A stretch of DNA of 64,000 bases, from contig CANMQI010000003.1 in assembly GCA_947499955.1 (NCBI GenBank), positions 124,001-188,000 on the forward strand, in the 5' to 3' direction. The notes below the pieces were generated by a model. That model ran no database searches, was not told the origin of the DNA, and saw only the letters and a list, made by a program, of their open reading frames with translations. This DNA is from an uncultured Granulosicoccus sp. (GTDB lineage Bacteria > Pseudomonadota > Gammaproteobacteria > Granulosicoccales > Granulosicoccaceae). A program made the translations under genes and the position numbers. Shown piece after piece: positions 18,743 to 27,890 of this stretch. How positions within the stretch are numbered: position 1 is the first letter of the stretch; each line of letters begins with the position of its first letter.

Positions 18743-19444
18743 ATGAAAACACGTATCAATTCGCCCCTTGCCACGCTGCCGTTGGCAACCCTGCTCGCTT
18801 CCTCGATTCTGGCTTCCTGCGCGACCGATGACCCGGATCGGCGTGCCAAACAGGGCGCCGCAATCGGTGCCCTGGCAGGTGCGGTCCTTGGTCATCAGTT
18901 GAGTCACGATAACGGGGCCATACTGGGCGGTGTCATCGGGGCGGTAGCCGGCGGCGCGGTCGGCAGCTATCAGGACAACCAGCAAAAGGAGCTGGAAGCC
19001 GCTCTGGAGCAGGAACGCCAGAACAAGCAGATAGAAATACAGCGGTTGCAGGACGAAACCCTGAAGGTAAGCCTGAGCAGTGAGGCATCGTTCGACTTTG
19101 ACAGGTCTGCACTGAAACCGGCTTTCTACCCTGCTCTCGACAAGCTATCGGCTCTGCTTTCCAAATACGACCGCACGCTGCTCCATGTCATCGGCTACAC
19201 AGACAGTGTGGGTTCGGAGTCCTACAACATCAATCTGTCCAATGAACGCGCGCGCTCCGTGGCCATGTACCTCAATGCTGCAGGCGTCGATATCCGCCGT
19301 ATTCGTACTGAAGGTCGTGGCGAGAGCGAACCTCGGGTATCCAACGATACGCCTGCCAATCGCGCCTTGAATCGTCGCGTGGAAATCTTCATCAAACCCA
19401 TCATCGAAGGGCAGGAGCAGAAGGCGCTCGACGCGCCGGTCTGA
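18743..19444 (+). CDS. OmpA-family lipoprotein with glycine-zipper (YiaD-like)
   Basis: 233 residues. A lipoprotein signal ends in the lipobox SILASC, so the mature protein is probably anchored in the outer membrane by its N-terminal Cys. Residues 35-80 are Gly/Ala rich with a glycine-zipper pattern (GAAIGALAGAVLG, GGVIGAVAGGAVG). A short charged coiled coil (about 85-110) leads to a C-terminal OmpA-like peptidoglycan-binding domain with the motifs GYTDSVGS, NLSNERARSV and NRALNRRVEI. The ATG at 18743 is chosen because it places the signal peptide at the N-terminus. Probable role: tethering outer membrane to cell wall. Confidence 0.9.
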   Translation: MKTRINSPLATLPLATLLASSILASCATDDPDRRAKQGAAIGALAGAVLGHQLSHDNGAILGGVIGAVAGGAVGSYQDNQQKELEAALEQERQNKQIEIQRLQDETLKVSLSSEASFDFDRSALKPAFYPALDKLSALLSKYDRTLLHVIGYTDSVGSESYNINLSNERARSVAMYLNAAGVDIRRIRTEGRGESEPRVSNDTPANRALNRRVEIFIKPIIEGQEQKALDAPV

Positions 19445-19527
19445 CACCTTCACCACGAATCCTCTCTGGACTCGTAGCGAGCTCGGATCATGCCATCGAG
19501 CAAGGCATGGTCCGCTCTCCAGTCTGC

Positions 19528-20721
19528 TCAGGTGACCGCGTTGAGCACCTGATACCGCGGATCATCCCAGCGTCTGTCATCCAGAATCTCCTGCAGAATC
19601 ATTGCAGCCTTCAACACATCGTTCTCATCAAGATACAGGGGCGTAAAACCGAATCGCATGATGTTCGGTGCCCGGAAGTCACCGATGACCCCGGCGTCGA
19701 TCAGTGCCTGCATTGCCGCGTACCCGTGCTCGAAGGCAAAGGATACCTGCGAGCCTCGTTCATTCGCCGATCGCGGACTGGCCAGCGTCAAGGCCGGACA
19801 GCGTGCCTCCACTTCCGTGATGAAACGCTCTGACAGGGCAATGCTCGCTTTGCGAACATCCTGCATGTCAACGCCTTCCCAGACTTGCATGGCAGCCTCA
19901 AGCGCGCTGGTCTGTATCACCGGTTGCGTGCCGACGCGCAGACGTTCGATCGACATGGCAGGCTTGTATTGCTGATCAAAGGCAAAAGGGGCATCGTGGC
20001 CCATCCAGCCCGCCAGTACCGGTTGCGTTTGCTCGATCATGTCGGGTCTGACGTAGATGAATGCCGGAGACCCCGGACCGCCGTTCAGGTATTTGTAGGT
20101 GCAACCGACGGCGAATTCACACTGGCTGGCGGTCAGATCCAGCGGAATCGCACCTGCGCTGTGCGCCAGATCCCATAGACTGATCGCCCCTGCCTCCTGC
20201 GTCAGCGCCGTTATCGTCTTCATGTCGTGCAATCGGCCCGAGCGATAATCCACCTGAGTCAGCATCACCACGGCAATCGATTCATCGATGGATGCCTCGA
20301 CCGCCTCAGGGTCTACCACACGCAGCTCGTAATCCTGACCCAGCGTGTCGATCAATCCCTGGGCCATATACAGGTCGGTCGGGAAGTTCCCATTGTCAGA
20401 CAGAATGATGCGTCGTTCCGGACGTAACTTGAGTGATGCCGCCAGTGCCTGAAACACCTTGATGGACAAGGTGTCTCCCATCATGACACTGCCCGGAGGT
20501 GCTCCCAGCAAACGTGCCACGAGATCACCGACTCGCCCCGGTTGCTGCATCCAGAGGGATTCATTCCAGCCGCGAATCAGTTGAGCCCCCCACTGTGCAG
20601 TGACAACGTTCGACACATGCGATGTCACTGCGCGAGGCAAGGGTCCCAGCGAGTTGCCATCCAGATAGATGATGCCTTCCGGGATGTCGAACAATTCCTT
20701 TCTGGGTAATGCAGTACTCAT
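19528..20721 (-). CDS. kynU: Kynureninase
   Basis: A 397-residue PLP enzyme that cleaves kynurenine to anthranilate and alanine. The N-terminal motif YLDGNSLGPLP and the PLP-lysine region GCTYKYLNGGPGSPAF are characteristic, as is DLAHSAGAIPLDL. The start at 20721 (MSTALPRK) gives the normal family length; the frame is open further upstream but without homology. It is read with kynA, 137 bp upstream of it on the same strand. Together they convert tryptophan toward anthranilate. N-formylkynurenine hydrolase is not visible here and must be elsewhere or replaced. Confidence 0.95.
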   Translation of the reverse strand: MSTALPRKELFDIPEGIIYLDGNSLGPLPRAVTSHVSNVVTAQWGAQLIRGWNESLWMQQPGRVGDLVARLLGAPPGSVMMGDTLSIKVFQALAASLKLRPERRIILSDNGNFPTDLYMAQGLIDTLGQDYELRVVDPEAVEASIDESIAVVMLTQVDYRSGRLHDMKTITALTQEAGAISLWDLAHSAGAIPLDLTASQCEFAVGCTYKYLNGGPGSPAFIYVRPDMIEQTQPVLAGWMGHDAPFAFDQQYKPAMSIERLRVGTQPVIQTSALEAAMQVWEGVDMQDVRKASIALSERFITEVEARCPALTLASPRSANERGSQVSFAFEHGYAAMQALIDAGVIGDFRAPNIMRFGFTPLYLDENDVLKAAMILQEILDDRRWDDPRYQVLNAVT

Positions 20722-20858
20722 TGTCTGAGGGTTCTCCGGGTACCGCTCTGCGCAACTGGCGTGAGAGCGAAAAGTGATCGAGTAGTCCTGCAATGGACAA
20801 TCCTGCCTGTCCAGAGACGCTTGTTCAGTCAGTGGAAAGTGTGACAGACACCTGCCAA

Positions 20859-21695
20859 CTACAGTGCTCCACGGACATTCCAAAGCTCTGGAAACAGTTC
20901 CACTTCCAGCATGCGACGCAGGTACTTCACACCGCTGGTTCCCCCTGTACCTCGTTTGAATCCGATGATGCGCTCGACTGTCGTCACGTGGTTGAATCGC
21001 CAGCGGCGGAAATAATCTTCCAGATCGACCAGCTTCTCCGCCAGCTCGTACTGCGCCCAGTATTTCTCGGGAGACTGATAAACGCGTGCCCAGGCCTCCA
21101 TGATGGCATCGCAGTGCTGATGAGGCGACTGCAGACGAAAACACTCTGCGGGAAACGCCAAGTCCAGATCCTGCTCCAGAGCGTGCAAGGCAACGTGATA
21201 CAACGAGGGTTGCTCAAGCTCCAGCGACAGCTTGCTGTGCAGATCCTCTCTGTGCTCATGCACCTTCAGCATTTGCAGATTGCGGTTGCCCAACATGAAT
21301 TCGATCAGGCGGTACTGGTGGGACTGAAACCCCGATGAGTTACCCAGAGAATCGCGGAACAAGGTGTACTCGCTTGGTGTCATGGTGCGCAATACATCCC
21401 AGGCATTGTTCAACTGTTCGAAGATACGCGCTACACGGGTCAGCATCTTGAATGCCTGACTGTGTTCCCGCCGGGCGATGCAGACCCGAGCGGCAGACAG
21501 CTCGTGCAGAATCAGGCGCATCCACAGCTCCGAGGTCTGGTGCTGAATGATGAACAGCATTTCATCATGGGCTTCGGACTGGGGCCGTTGTGCCGCGACC
21601 AGACTGTCCATATCCAGATAGTCGCCATAGCTGATGTCGTTCCTGAAAGACATCCGGGCGCCATCCTGCGCCGGATCATAGGCATCACTGCTCAT
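20859..21695 (-). CDS. kynA: Tryptophan 2,3-dioxygenase
   Basis: A 278-residue cytosolic heme dioxygenase that opens the indole ring of L-tryptophan to give N-formylkynurenine. Family motifs are clear: the N-terminal YGDYL, the FIIQHQTSELW segment with the active-site His, and the C-terminal RFNHVTTVERIIGFKRGTGG carrying the proximal heme His and the Gly/Thr loop that closes over substrate. Length is normal for bacterial enzymes. It is followed by kynU on the same strand. The 137-bp gap between them contains a weak hairpin (20794-20813) without a T-tract. Confidence 0.95.
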   Translation of the reverse strand: MSSDAYDPAQDGARMSFRNDISYGDYLDMDSLVAAQRPQSEAHDEMLFIIQHQTSELWMRLILHELSAARVCIARREHSQAFKMLTRVARIFEQLNNAWDVLRTMTPSEYTLFRDSLGNSSGFQSHQYRLIEFMLGNRNLQMLKVHEHREDLHSKLSLELEQPSLYHVALHALEQDLDLAFPAECFRLQSPHQHCDAIMEAWARVYQSPEKYWAQYELAEKLVDLEDYFRRWRFNHVTTVERIIGFKRGTGGTSGVKYLRRMLEVELFPELWNVRGAL

Positions 21696-21835
21696 TGTCC
21701 CGTTCTCTGCTGCTCATGCTGTCGAGTCTACTTCCGCCGGAGAACCATGGTAACGATTGACACCGTCTGCATCAATGCTGCGCAGAGACGATGTCCGGCA
21801 GACGACGTCGCGTCCGCGTATGAGCGATCACGCAG

Positions 21836-22369
21836 CTATTCCTCCAATGCCGACACCAGTTCCTGCTTGTTCATTGCTGAGCGGCCATCGATATTCTGAG
21901 AGGCAGCTTCCTTGCGCAACTCCACCACCGTCATGTCAGCAGGATCCCGGTCGTCACTCAGTCCGGAACCTGTGGAGCGGCCCTGATCTGATGAACGGCT
22001 ACGCACCTTTTCGGCACCACGCCATTGCAGGTAACTGGAGACACCTTTCACCAGCACGGTTGCCATGAAAGCCACGATTGCCGATTCCTGGTTGCTCGCG
22101 GACTGGTCTCGACTCTTGCGTTCATGTTCCGGCTGGACGGTATCAGCAACCGATGAACGCATGGACATTGCTTCACCACGAAGGGTCTTGACATAGTCCT
22201 CGCCCTCTTGGAGGAGCTCTTCGCCGGCATGCTTTACTCGCCCGACTCCCTGGTGCAGTTTGCCGCTCAGTCGCTCGCGACGTTCTCTGGTCCCTGCCAG
22301 TTCACGCGTGACCAGCACGGCGGCGACCGTGCCCAGACCCAACGCTATCCAGGTTTTACGATTACTCAT
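21836..22369 (-). CDS. Small envelope protein with YtxH-like N-terminus and Rho-N/SAP-like tail
   Basis: 177 residues. One N-terminal hydrophobic helix (about 6-22, WIALGLGTVAAVLVT) is followed by a charged region with coiled-coil character (about 25-75). A second, weaker hydrophobic stretch lies near residues 95-112. The last 35 residues (MTVVELRKEAASQNIDGRS, then MNKQELVSALEE) fit the Rho N-terminal/SAP helix-extended-loop-helix pattern, which often binds nucleic acid. The ATG at 22369 (MSNRKTW) is chosen because it precedes the helix; upstream in-frame residues look non-coding. Function is unknown; it is reminiscent of stress-related membrane proteins. Confidence 0.7.
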   Translation of the reverse strand: MSNRKTWIALGLGTVAAVLVTRELAGTRERRERLSGKLHQGVGRVKHAGEELLQEGEDYVKTLRGEAMSMRSSVADTVQPEHERKSRDQSASNQESAIVAFMATVLVKGVSSYLQWRGAEKVRSRSSDQGRSTGSGLSDDRDPADMTVVELRKEAASQNIDGRSAMNKQELVSALEE

Positions 22370-22928
22370 GGCAACAGCTCTCAACAGTTCAGTTGGGGAA
22401 TCTTGCAGGTGTGAGGCCACGAATAGGAATTCGTGCCGAAAATTGAAATTTTTACCCAACCAGCACCGCCCCTTTGCCAGCCCAGAAGTCATGACGACAA
22501 AGCTGTATTGTCACTCACTGACTGCTCACAGACTGCTTATTGCTGGTGGAGCTCATTGACATGATCTCGTCGATATCAATGCAAGGTGCCAGATGAGCCG
22601 TGCATGCCATCCGGCCAATCGTGTACACACTCGTGCACCACACAACCCCATTCTTGACGACAAATTTCGCGTCGGTTCAGGATCAGCTCACCTTTTGTGC
22701 CAAGTAGACAACCATCTGTTCCCCGGGCAAGCCATTAGTGTAGAGTCTGTAATCGTAGGCAACCAGGAAGATCTGGCTGACGCAAGCGCAAGTTTGCCAC
22801 TACCGACGATATTGCATTTTTTCGTCAATCCTGGCAACGCCACTCGTCGACTGCTCGATATGTCGGTCGCTGTATTTGCATTGAATTGCTCGGCCTGTCA
22901 AGGCGCGAATAGCCGATAGGAAATACTG
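22370..22928. other. 559-bp intergenic region before hybrid kinase
   Basis: This AT-richer stretch separates divergent genes. At 22418-22435 there is a perfect 6-base inverted repeat (CACGAA, six bases, TTCGTG), followed by an A/T-rich mirror-like segment. A 108-codon frame (22593-22919) ends just before the kinase start, but its residues have no recognisable features and I do not accept it. No RNA gene is recognised. Confidence 0.4.
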
Positions 22929-25900
22929 ATGCGCTCATTATTGACTCATATCGAAAATGTGCCACTGACGAGGCTGCTTGCATTTGCCTTTGCGATCATA
23001 CTGCTTGGTTCCATTGCCATTATCGCCGTCATATCCATTCGATTCGCTGATCGCATCATGGGCTCCATGGTCGAACAGGCTGCCAGTCATTCAGCGCTGG
23101 AGATTCAGTCGAGGACTGAACAGTTTCTGACGTTTGCCGACCAGACCGTGCAGAGCACAGCCTTGGCAGTTCGGGCCAATCGAGTGACTATCGATGATCC
23201 GGATACACTGAGCCGCTACTTGAGGGATAGAGCGCTGGATCAGAATACCGAACGGGTATCAGCTATCTACTATGCCAGCGAGCAAGGGCATCTGATGAGT
23301 ATCAGGGTACCAGAGCTGACAGACAGGACAAGGAACCCGAGAGTCAGATTTGTCGACCCTGAAGACAATCAACCCGGTAATGAGTACTCACTCACCCGTA
23401 CCGGCTCTCTCGGTACGATTACCCGAGAACTGGGCAATCTGGATCCACGCACCAGGCCTTGGTATCTGCAGGCAATCAAGGCAGACGGTGCAGCTGTCTG
23501 GTCTGACGTGTACGAGGATCTTGACAGTGAGCAGCTGATGATCACCCGTTCTGCCTCTGTGACGAACGACGCAGGTATTCTACTGGGGGTGGCGGCAGTC
23601 GACCTGTCGCTTCAGCATTTTCAGAATTTTCTGCACTCTCTGAGATCCGGAGAGAACAACGCGGTTTTCATGATCGATGAAAGCGGACACTTGCTCGCTT
23701 CCAACCTCCTCTACCCGAATCGTGCACGGCTTGCAGGAACCAGTCGCACCGGTGAGGCTGCTGACCCGATGACTCGTGCCGCATTCGAGCTTGTCTCGGC
23801 ATTGTCTGGCGACGCTGAACCCGACAACGAATGGCAACTGAACACCGTCCGGATCGATGGCATTGAGCATTACCATTTCCATCGCACCATTGGCGGTGAT
23901 GCGGGCGTGAACTGGCATCTTGTCATATTCCTCCCCTCATCCGGTTTGCTCGCGTCTGCGGGTAATGATTCGTACATGGTGCTGTTTCTGATTTCGAGCG
24001 TTGTGTGCCTTTGTCTCGCCTTCATGCTGGGCTTCCTGCGACTGGTCGTCAAACCGTTGAAACGACTGACAGCTGATGCAAAAAGCATGGCCGCAGGCAA
24101 TTTCGACCTGCAAATCGAGAGCGACAACGGGAATGAGGTAGGCGAATTATCAAGATCGATCGCCAATATGCAACAAAGGCTCAAGACAACCATCGCGTAT
24201 CTCAAGGAGGCCAATCTGCTACTGAAGCGCGAGAACAATCGCATTGAAACCACGCTGGGTTCGCTCGATGACGGCGTCATTACCTTCGGTGCCGATGGCA
24301 CCGTGCAATTCATGAACAAGGCAGCGGAGCGCAAGACCGGTTGGACCATCAATCGAGCCAGAGGATCGACCATCAACGAGCTCGAAGAACATGCAAGTAC
24401 AGACCCCTGCCTGCTGCGTTTTCGGACAGCGATCAGACAGGCCATGACAGGTCATGAGGCATGCAGCAAAAGGACTGTAACCAGTCTGTATCAGGATGAA
24501 TCCGGTGTCTCGGTATCCTGCCGTCTGACCGCCTTGCTCGACCTTGTTCACCGCCCGCAAGGGGCCGTGCTGCTATTCAACGAGGTATCCGAATTACTAC
24601 AACTGCAACTCGAGCACGAACAGACGATCGCAGTTCATCGACAGCTGTCGCATGTTGTCGAGGAAACAGCCAACGAGGTTTATGTTGTGGAGCCGTATAC
24701 GTTTCGAATCACGATGATGAACAGAACGGCAAGGACCAACCTGGGCTACAGCCTGGAGGACTCGAGGCATCTGACTCTCTACCAGACCATTGACAAGTTC
24801 AGGGATACCTTTCCTGCCAGGTTGTTTGATGACTTCAAGAACGGTCGTTTGGCTCGAACGGTCATCGACACGGTACATTGCCGCCAGGATGGCAGTGTAT
24901 ACCCGACTGAAACGCGTCTGCACTACATACCGGATGAATCGCCTCCGTATTTTGCCCTCATTGCGCAGGACACCAGTGAAAGGCTCATGCAGATGCAGGA
25001 TCTGTTGTTGCGCGATCGAGCCATCGCTGAACTGGACGTGGGAGTCTTCATCATCGAGCAGGAGAAAAACTGTCTGCTCTACGCAAACCGTGCGATGACA
25101 GTCATCACCGGCTACCAGGTCAGTGAGCTCATTGGACGAACACCCGATATCTTCACCGGCGACGAAAGGCAGATTGGCACTGAAAACTACCCATGGAGGC
25201 AGGGTGAAACCAGATCACTACTCCAGTTCAACCTGACATGCCAGCGCAAGGACCTGAGTTGTTACGCCGCTGAATTGTCGCTGTCCTATATACGTGACCC
25301 GGCCGGCACGGCCAGCCACTGCATCGGCATCATGGAAGATGTCAGCAGCCGCAAGCTGGCAGAGGAGAGCCTGCGTCACGCGCAGAAGTTCGATGCCATA
25401 GGCAGACTCTCTGGCGGTATCGCACATGACTTCAACAATCTGCTCAACATCATTTCAGGTCGGCTTGAATTGTTGCACAGCCTGAGCAGTGATGAGACGC
25501 ACCGCTTTCACATACAGGAAGCAGAACGCGCAGCCGACATGGGGGCCCGATTGACAAGGCGGCTGCTTGCCTTTGCACGCCAGAGTCCACTGGAACCATC
25601 AGTCATCGACCTGAACAGACTGATCGTGGACACACTGCCCATTCTGAAGACCAGTCTTTCCTCCCGGGTATCCATGAAAACCGACCTGGCGATGGAACTC
25701 TGGGAGGTTCATACAGACCGTAGTGAAATCGAAAACGCGCTGATAAACCTGGCCATCAACGCACGAGATGCCATGCCCTCGGGAGGCACAATCACCCTAC
25801 GAACAGACAACGTTTCCATTCGCTCACCTGCCAGTCGGTTCCTGTCACTCAGCGCCGGAGATTACGCCTGCCTCAGCATGACCGACACCGGCAACGGCAT

Positions 25901-26555
25901 GGATCAGGAGACCCTGTCGCGCATTTTCGAACCCTTCTACACAACCAAGGAGCCAGGCAAAGGTACAGGACTTGGCCTTGCCTCCATATTCGGTTTTGTG
26001 CGACAAAGCGGAGGTGATGTGGTGGCAGAGTCAGACATCGAATCAGGAACGACCCTCACCATCTACCTGCCACGACATCAGGCATTGAGGCTACCCAGCA
26101 GCAAGTCCGCCCTCGAATCCGAACACCGCAACGCCCGCACAAGCGATGACAGTACTCGATTACGTGTGCAGAACATGAATCTGTCCGTGCTGATCGTGGA
26201 AGACAACAAGCAGGTATTGGAGCTGACAGAAGCCCGGATGGCGGTTCTGGGACTCAGGTTCACCAGTATTCGTTCCGGTGCAGAGGCCATTGCGGATATC
26301 GAGGCAGACCATCGCTACGACCTGCTGTTCTGCGACGTCTCTCTGGAAAACGGCATCAGCGGCTATGAAGTCGCCAGAACCATGCAAGGCAGAAGCAAGC
26401 GTTGCCGAATCCTGTTGACTTCCGGGTTCAGCGAGTCAATGTTGACGAATGAACATGACAGCGTGTTTCCGGTCTTGCAAAAGCCATATGGTGTAGATGC
26501 GCTGGCGGAAACCATCGCCGAGCTGTTCACGAACGAAAGATCGAGCAGCGTTTGA
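22929..26555 (+). CDS. Hybrid sensor histidine kinase (dCache-HAMP-PAS-HisKA-REC)
   Basis: 1208 residues. A TM helix (about 16-38) leads to a large periplasmic double-Cache sensor domain (about 40-335) with WSDVYEDLDS and RPWYLQA-type motifs. A second TM (about 345-370) is followed by HAMP (about 372-425) and three PAS-like regions (about 435-560, 575-690, 695-810). HisKA has phospho-His833 in GGIAHDFNNLL. The ATPase domain contains the N-box NLAINARDAMPSGG and GKGTGLGLASIFG. A C-terminal receiver carries Asp1136 (LLFCDVSLE) and Lys (LQKPYG). The ATG at 22929 has GGAAA nearby upstream. Cache domains bind small ligands such as amino or organic acids. No partner output regulator is adjacent. 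Confidence 0.92.
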   Translation: MRSLLTHIENVPLTRLLAFAFAIILLGSIAIIAVISIRFADRIMGSMVEQAASHSALEIQSRTEQFLTFADQTVQSTALAVRANRVTIDDPDTLSRYLRDRALDQNTERVSAIYYASEQGHLMSIRVPELTDRTRNPRVRFVDPEDNQPGNEYSLTRTGSLGTITRELGNLDPRTRPWYLQAIKADGAAVWSDVYEDLDSEQLMITRSASVTNDAGILLGVAAVDLSLQHFQNFLHSLRSGENNAVFMIDESGHLLASNLLYPNRARLAGTSRTGEAADPMTRAAFELVSALSGDAEPDNEWQLNTVRIDGIEHYHFHRTIGGDAGVNWHLVIFLPSSGLLASAGNDSYMVLFLISSVVCLCLAFMLGFLRLVVKPLKRLTADAKSMAAGNFDLQIESDNGNEVGELSRSIANMQQRLKTTIAYLKEANLLLKRENNRIETTLGSLDDGVITFGADGTVQFMNKAAERKTGWTINRARGSTINELEEHASTDPCLLRFRTAIRQAMTGHEACSKRTVTSLYQDESGVSVSCRLTALLDLVHRPQGAVLLFNEVSELLQLQLEHEQTIAVHRQLSHVVEETANEVYVVEPYTFRITMMNRTARTNLGYSLEDSRHLTLYQTIDKFRDTFPARLFDDFKNGRLARTVIDTVHCRQDGSVYPTETRLHYIPDESPPYFALIAQDTSERLMQMQDLLLRDRAIAELDVGVFIIEQEKNCLLYANRAMTVITGYQVSELIGRTPDIFTGDERQIGTENYPWRQGETRSLLQFNLTCQRKDLSCYAAELSLSYIRDPAGTASHCIGIMEDVSSRKLAEESLRHAQKFDAIGRLSGGIAHDFNNLLNIISGRLELLHSLSSDETHRFHIQEAERAADMGARLTRRLLAFARQSPLEPSVIDLNRLIVDTLPILKTSLSSRVSMKTDLAMELWEVHTDRSEIENALINLAINARDAMPSGGTITLRTDNVSIRSPASRFLSLSAGDYACLSMTDTGNGMDQETLSRIFEPFYTTKEPGKGTGLGLASIFGFVRQSGGDVVAESDIESGTTLTIYLPRHQALRLPSSKSALESEHRNARTSDDSTRLRVQNMNLSVLIVEDNKQVLELTEARMAVLGLRFTSIRSGAEAIADIEADHRYDLLFCDVSLENGISGYEVARTMQGRSKRCRILLTSGFSESMLTNEHDSVFPVLQKPYGVDALAETIAELFTNERSSSV

Positions 26556-26613
26556 ACCACGCATCGTCGCTGTACACTGACCGCCAACAGTGGCACCGCG
26601 GGACATCCAACAC

Positions 26614-27690
26614 TCAGCCACGCCAGTTCGGGCTCTGATAGTCGTCATCACACTCCTGCGCCGCATCTTCCGCCGGAACATCCAGCTCCTGCAACGGAGG
26701 CAGGTGCGGTTCATTGATGGCCTGCAAGGCGGCACGCGCCAGAAACTGACCAGCACGCTGCACATCTTCTGGCAGGGACAGAAGCTCCTTGCGAAAAAGC
26801 CTGGCAAACGGCGTGGACCGCTTACCGAAAATATCGATATCCATACTCCGCCGGGGAAATGCCGATTCGATGGCATCCACAGCAGCCATACTGGCAATGG
26901 ATGAGCCGCACAGAATCCCGTCTATCGTCGAGTCCTGAGTCAGGGCATCGACAATGTGGTTGCGGATCTCGATACCCGGTGAGTCGCTGTTGGCAGCCTT
27001 GCATAACTGCACGGATCCGCCAACTTCCGCAATGCTCTGCTGCACACCTTGCATCATGAATTGCCCGTACAGTTGATCTTGCGGGGGCAGAACAGCGAAT
27101 ATGTTCTTTCGACCGCGCGCCACGAGTCGCTTGAAACCTATTCGGGCAAAGGCCGTGTTGTCGTAATCGAAGTACGGGTGCTTGTCGGCCCAGCTGGTGC
27201 GCCCATGTGTGGCAAACGGAAATCTGCGCTCCATCAGATAGGCAATACGCGGATCCTCTGCAGAGGTCGCATTCAGAATCACGGCATCTGCCGATCCGGT
27301 TTCAACGATGTACTTGACGGGCCTCATGACATCCTCACCAACGAACCAGGGAGTGATGTTCAGGTGATAACGCGTATGACGCAGCTCGGATGTCAGGCCT
27401 GAAATCAACATGGCTGTCTGATTCATGCCATCCTGCTCGGTCGGTATGATCAGGCTGATGACGTTGGTCCTGCCGGTACGCAGGCGCAGCCCCGCTCGGT
27501 TGGGGACATACCCGATGTCCTTGGCGATACGCCTGACAGTCTTCTTGGTTTCCTGACTGATGTCCGGCGCATCGTTCAGTGCTCGCGACACGGTCGGCAC
27601 GGCAAAACCACTGAGCCTGGCGATGGTCTTCAGGGTCGGCTGCTCCCTGACCCCGGATGGTTTTACCGACTTTTCTTCTGAGTGACTCAA
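26614..27690 (-). CDS. LacI-family transcriptional regulator of the sugar operon
   Basis: 358 residues. An N-terminal LacI helix-turn-helix (TLKTIARLSGFAVPTVSRAL) is followed by a hinge with YVPNRAGLRLRTGRTN and a periplasmic-binding-protein-like effector domain (about 75-335). The only reasonable start is TTG at 27690, with CAGGG a few bases upstream; the frame has no ATG before the helix-turn-helix. It faces the sugar ABC operon across 200 bp, where a 35-bp double LacI-type site lies. It therefore probably represses that operon and is released by its sugar. It is convergent with the hybrid kinase gene. Confidence 0.9.
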   Translation of the reverse strand: MSHSEEKSVKPSGVREQPTLKTIARLSGFAVPTVSRALNDAPDISQETKKTVRRIAKDIGYVPNRAGLRLRTGRTNVISLIIPTEQDGMNQTAMLISGLTSELRHTRYHLNITPWFVGEDVMRPVKYIVETGSADAVILNATSAEDPRIAYLMERRFPFATHGRTSWADKHPYFDYDNTAFARIGFKRLVARGRKNIFAVLPPQDQLYGQFMMQGVQQSIAEVGGSVQLCKAANSDSPGIEIRNHIVDALTQDSTIDGILCGSSIASMAAVDAIESAFPRRSMDIDIFGKRSTPFARLFRKELLSLPEDVQRAGQFLARAALQAINEPHLPPLQELDVPAEDAAQECDDDYQSPNWRG

Positions 27691-27828
27691 AGCGCCCTGA
27701 ACTCTGTCTTTGTTGATCGAGGACCGGCGTTCCGCCCCTCGCGCAATGGCTGCCTGGTGGAGAACAAGGGTTCCCGTATAGTCGGCAGCATTTCAAACCG
27801 TGGCTTGAATAATACTTGATTTCGCGTT

Positions 27829-27863
27829 CTAAATCGTTATAGGATTTTGCTATAACGTTTTAG
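27829..27863. promoter_or_regulatory. Double LacI-type operator
   Basis: CTAAATCGTTATAG (27829-27842) and CTATAACGTTTTAG (27850-27863) are inverted arms matching at 13 of 14 positions around a 7-base spacer. Each arm also contains an imperfect palindrome centred on CG (AACGTT-like), the core typical of LacI-family operators. The site ends 27 bases before the binding-protein ATG and would cover the likely -10 region. The divergent LacI-family gene is the natural candidate regulator. Confidence 0.75.
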
Positions 27864-27890
27864 GCCACCACTCTTAAAATGGAAATCACC

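Noticed and set aside
20794-20813. Hairpin TGGACA/TGTCCA between kynA and kynU as a terminator or attenuator
   Set aside because: Six-base stem with an eight-base loop and no T-tract; too weak to call.
22593-22919. A 108-codon + strand frame ending ten bases before the hybrid kinase gene, with AAGGTG near its start
   Set aside because: No family resemblance, signal or ordered pattern, and base composition matches the surrounding non-coding DNA.
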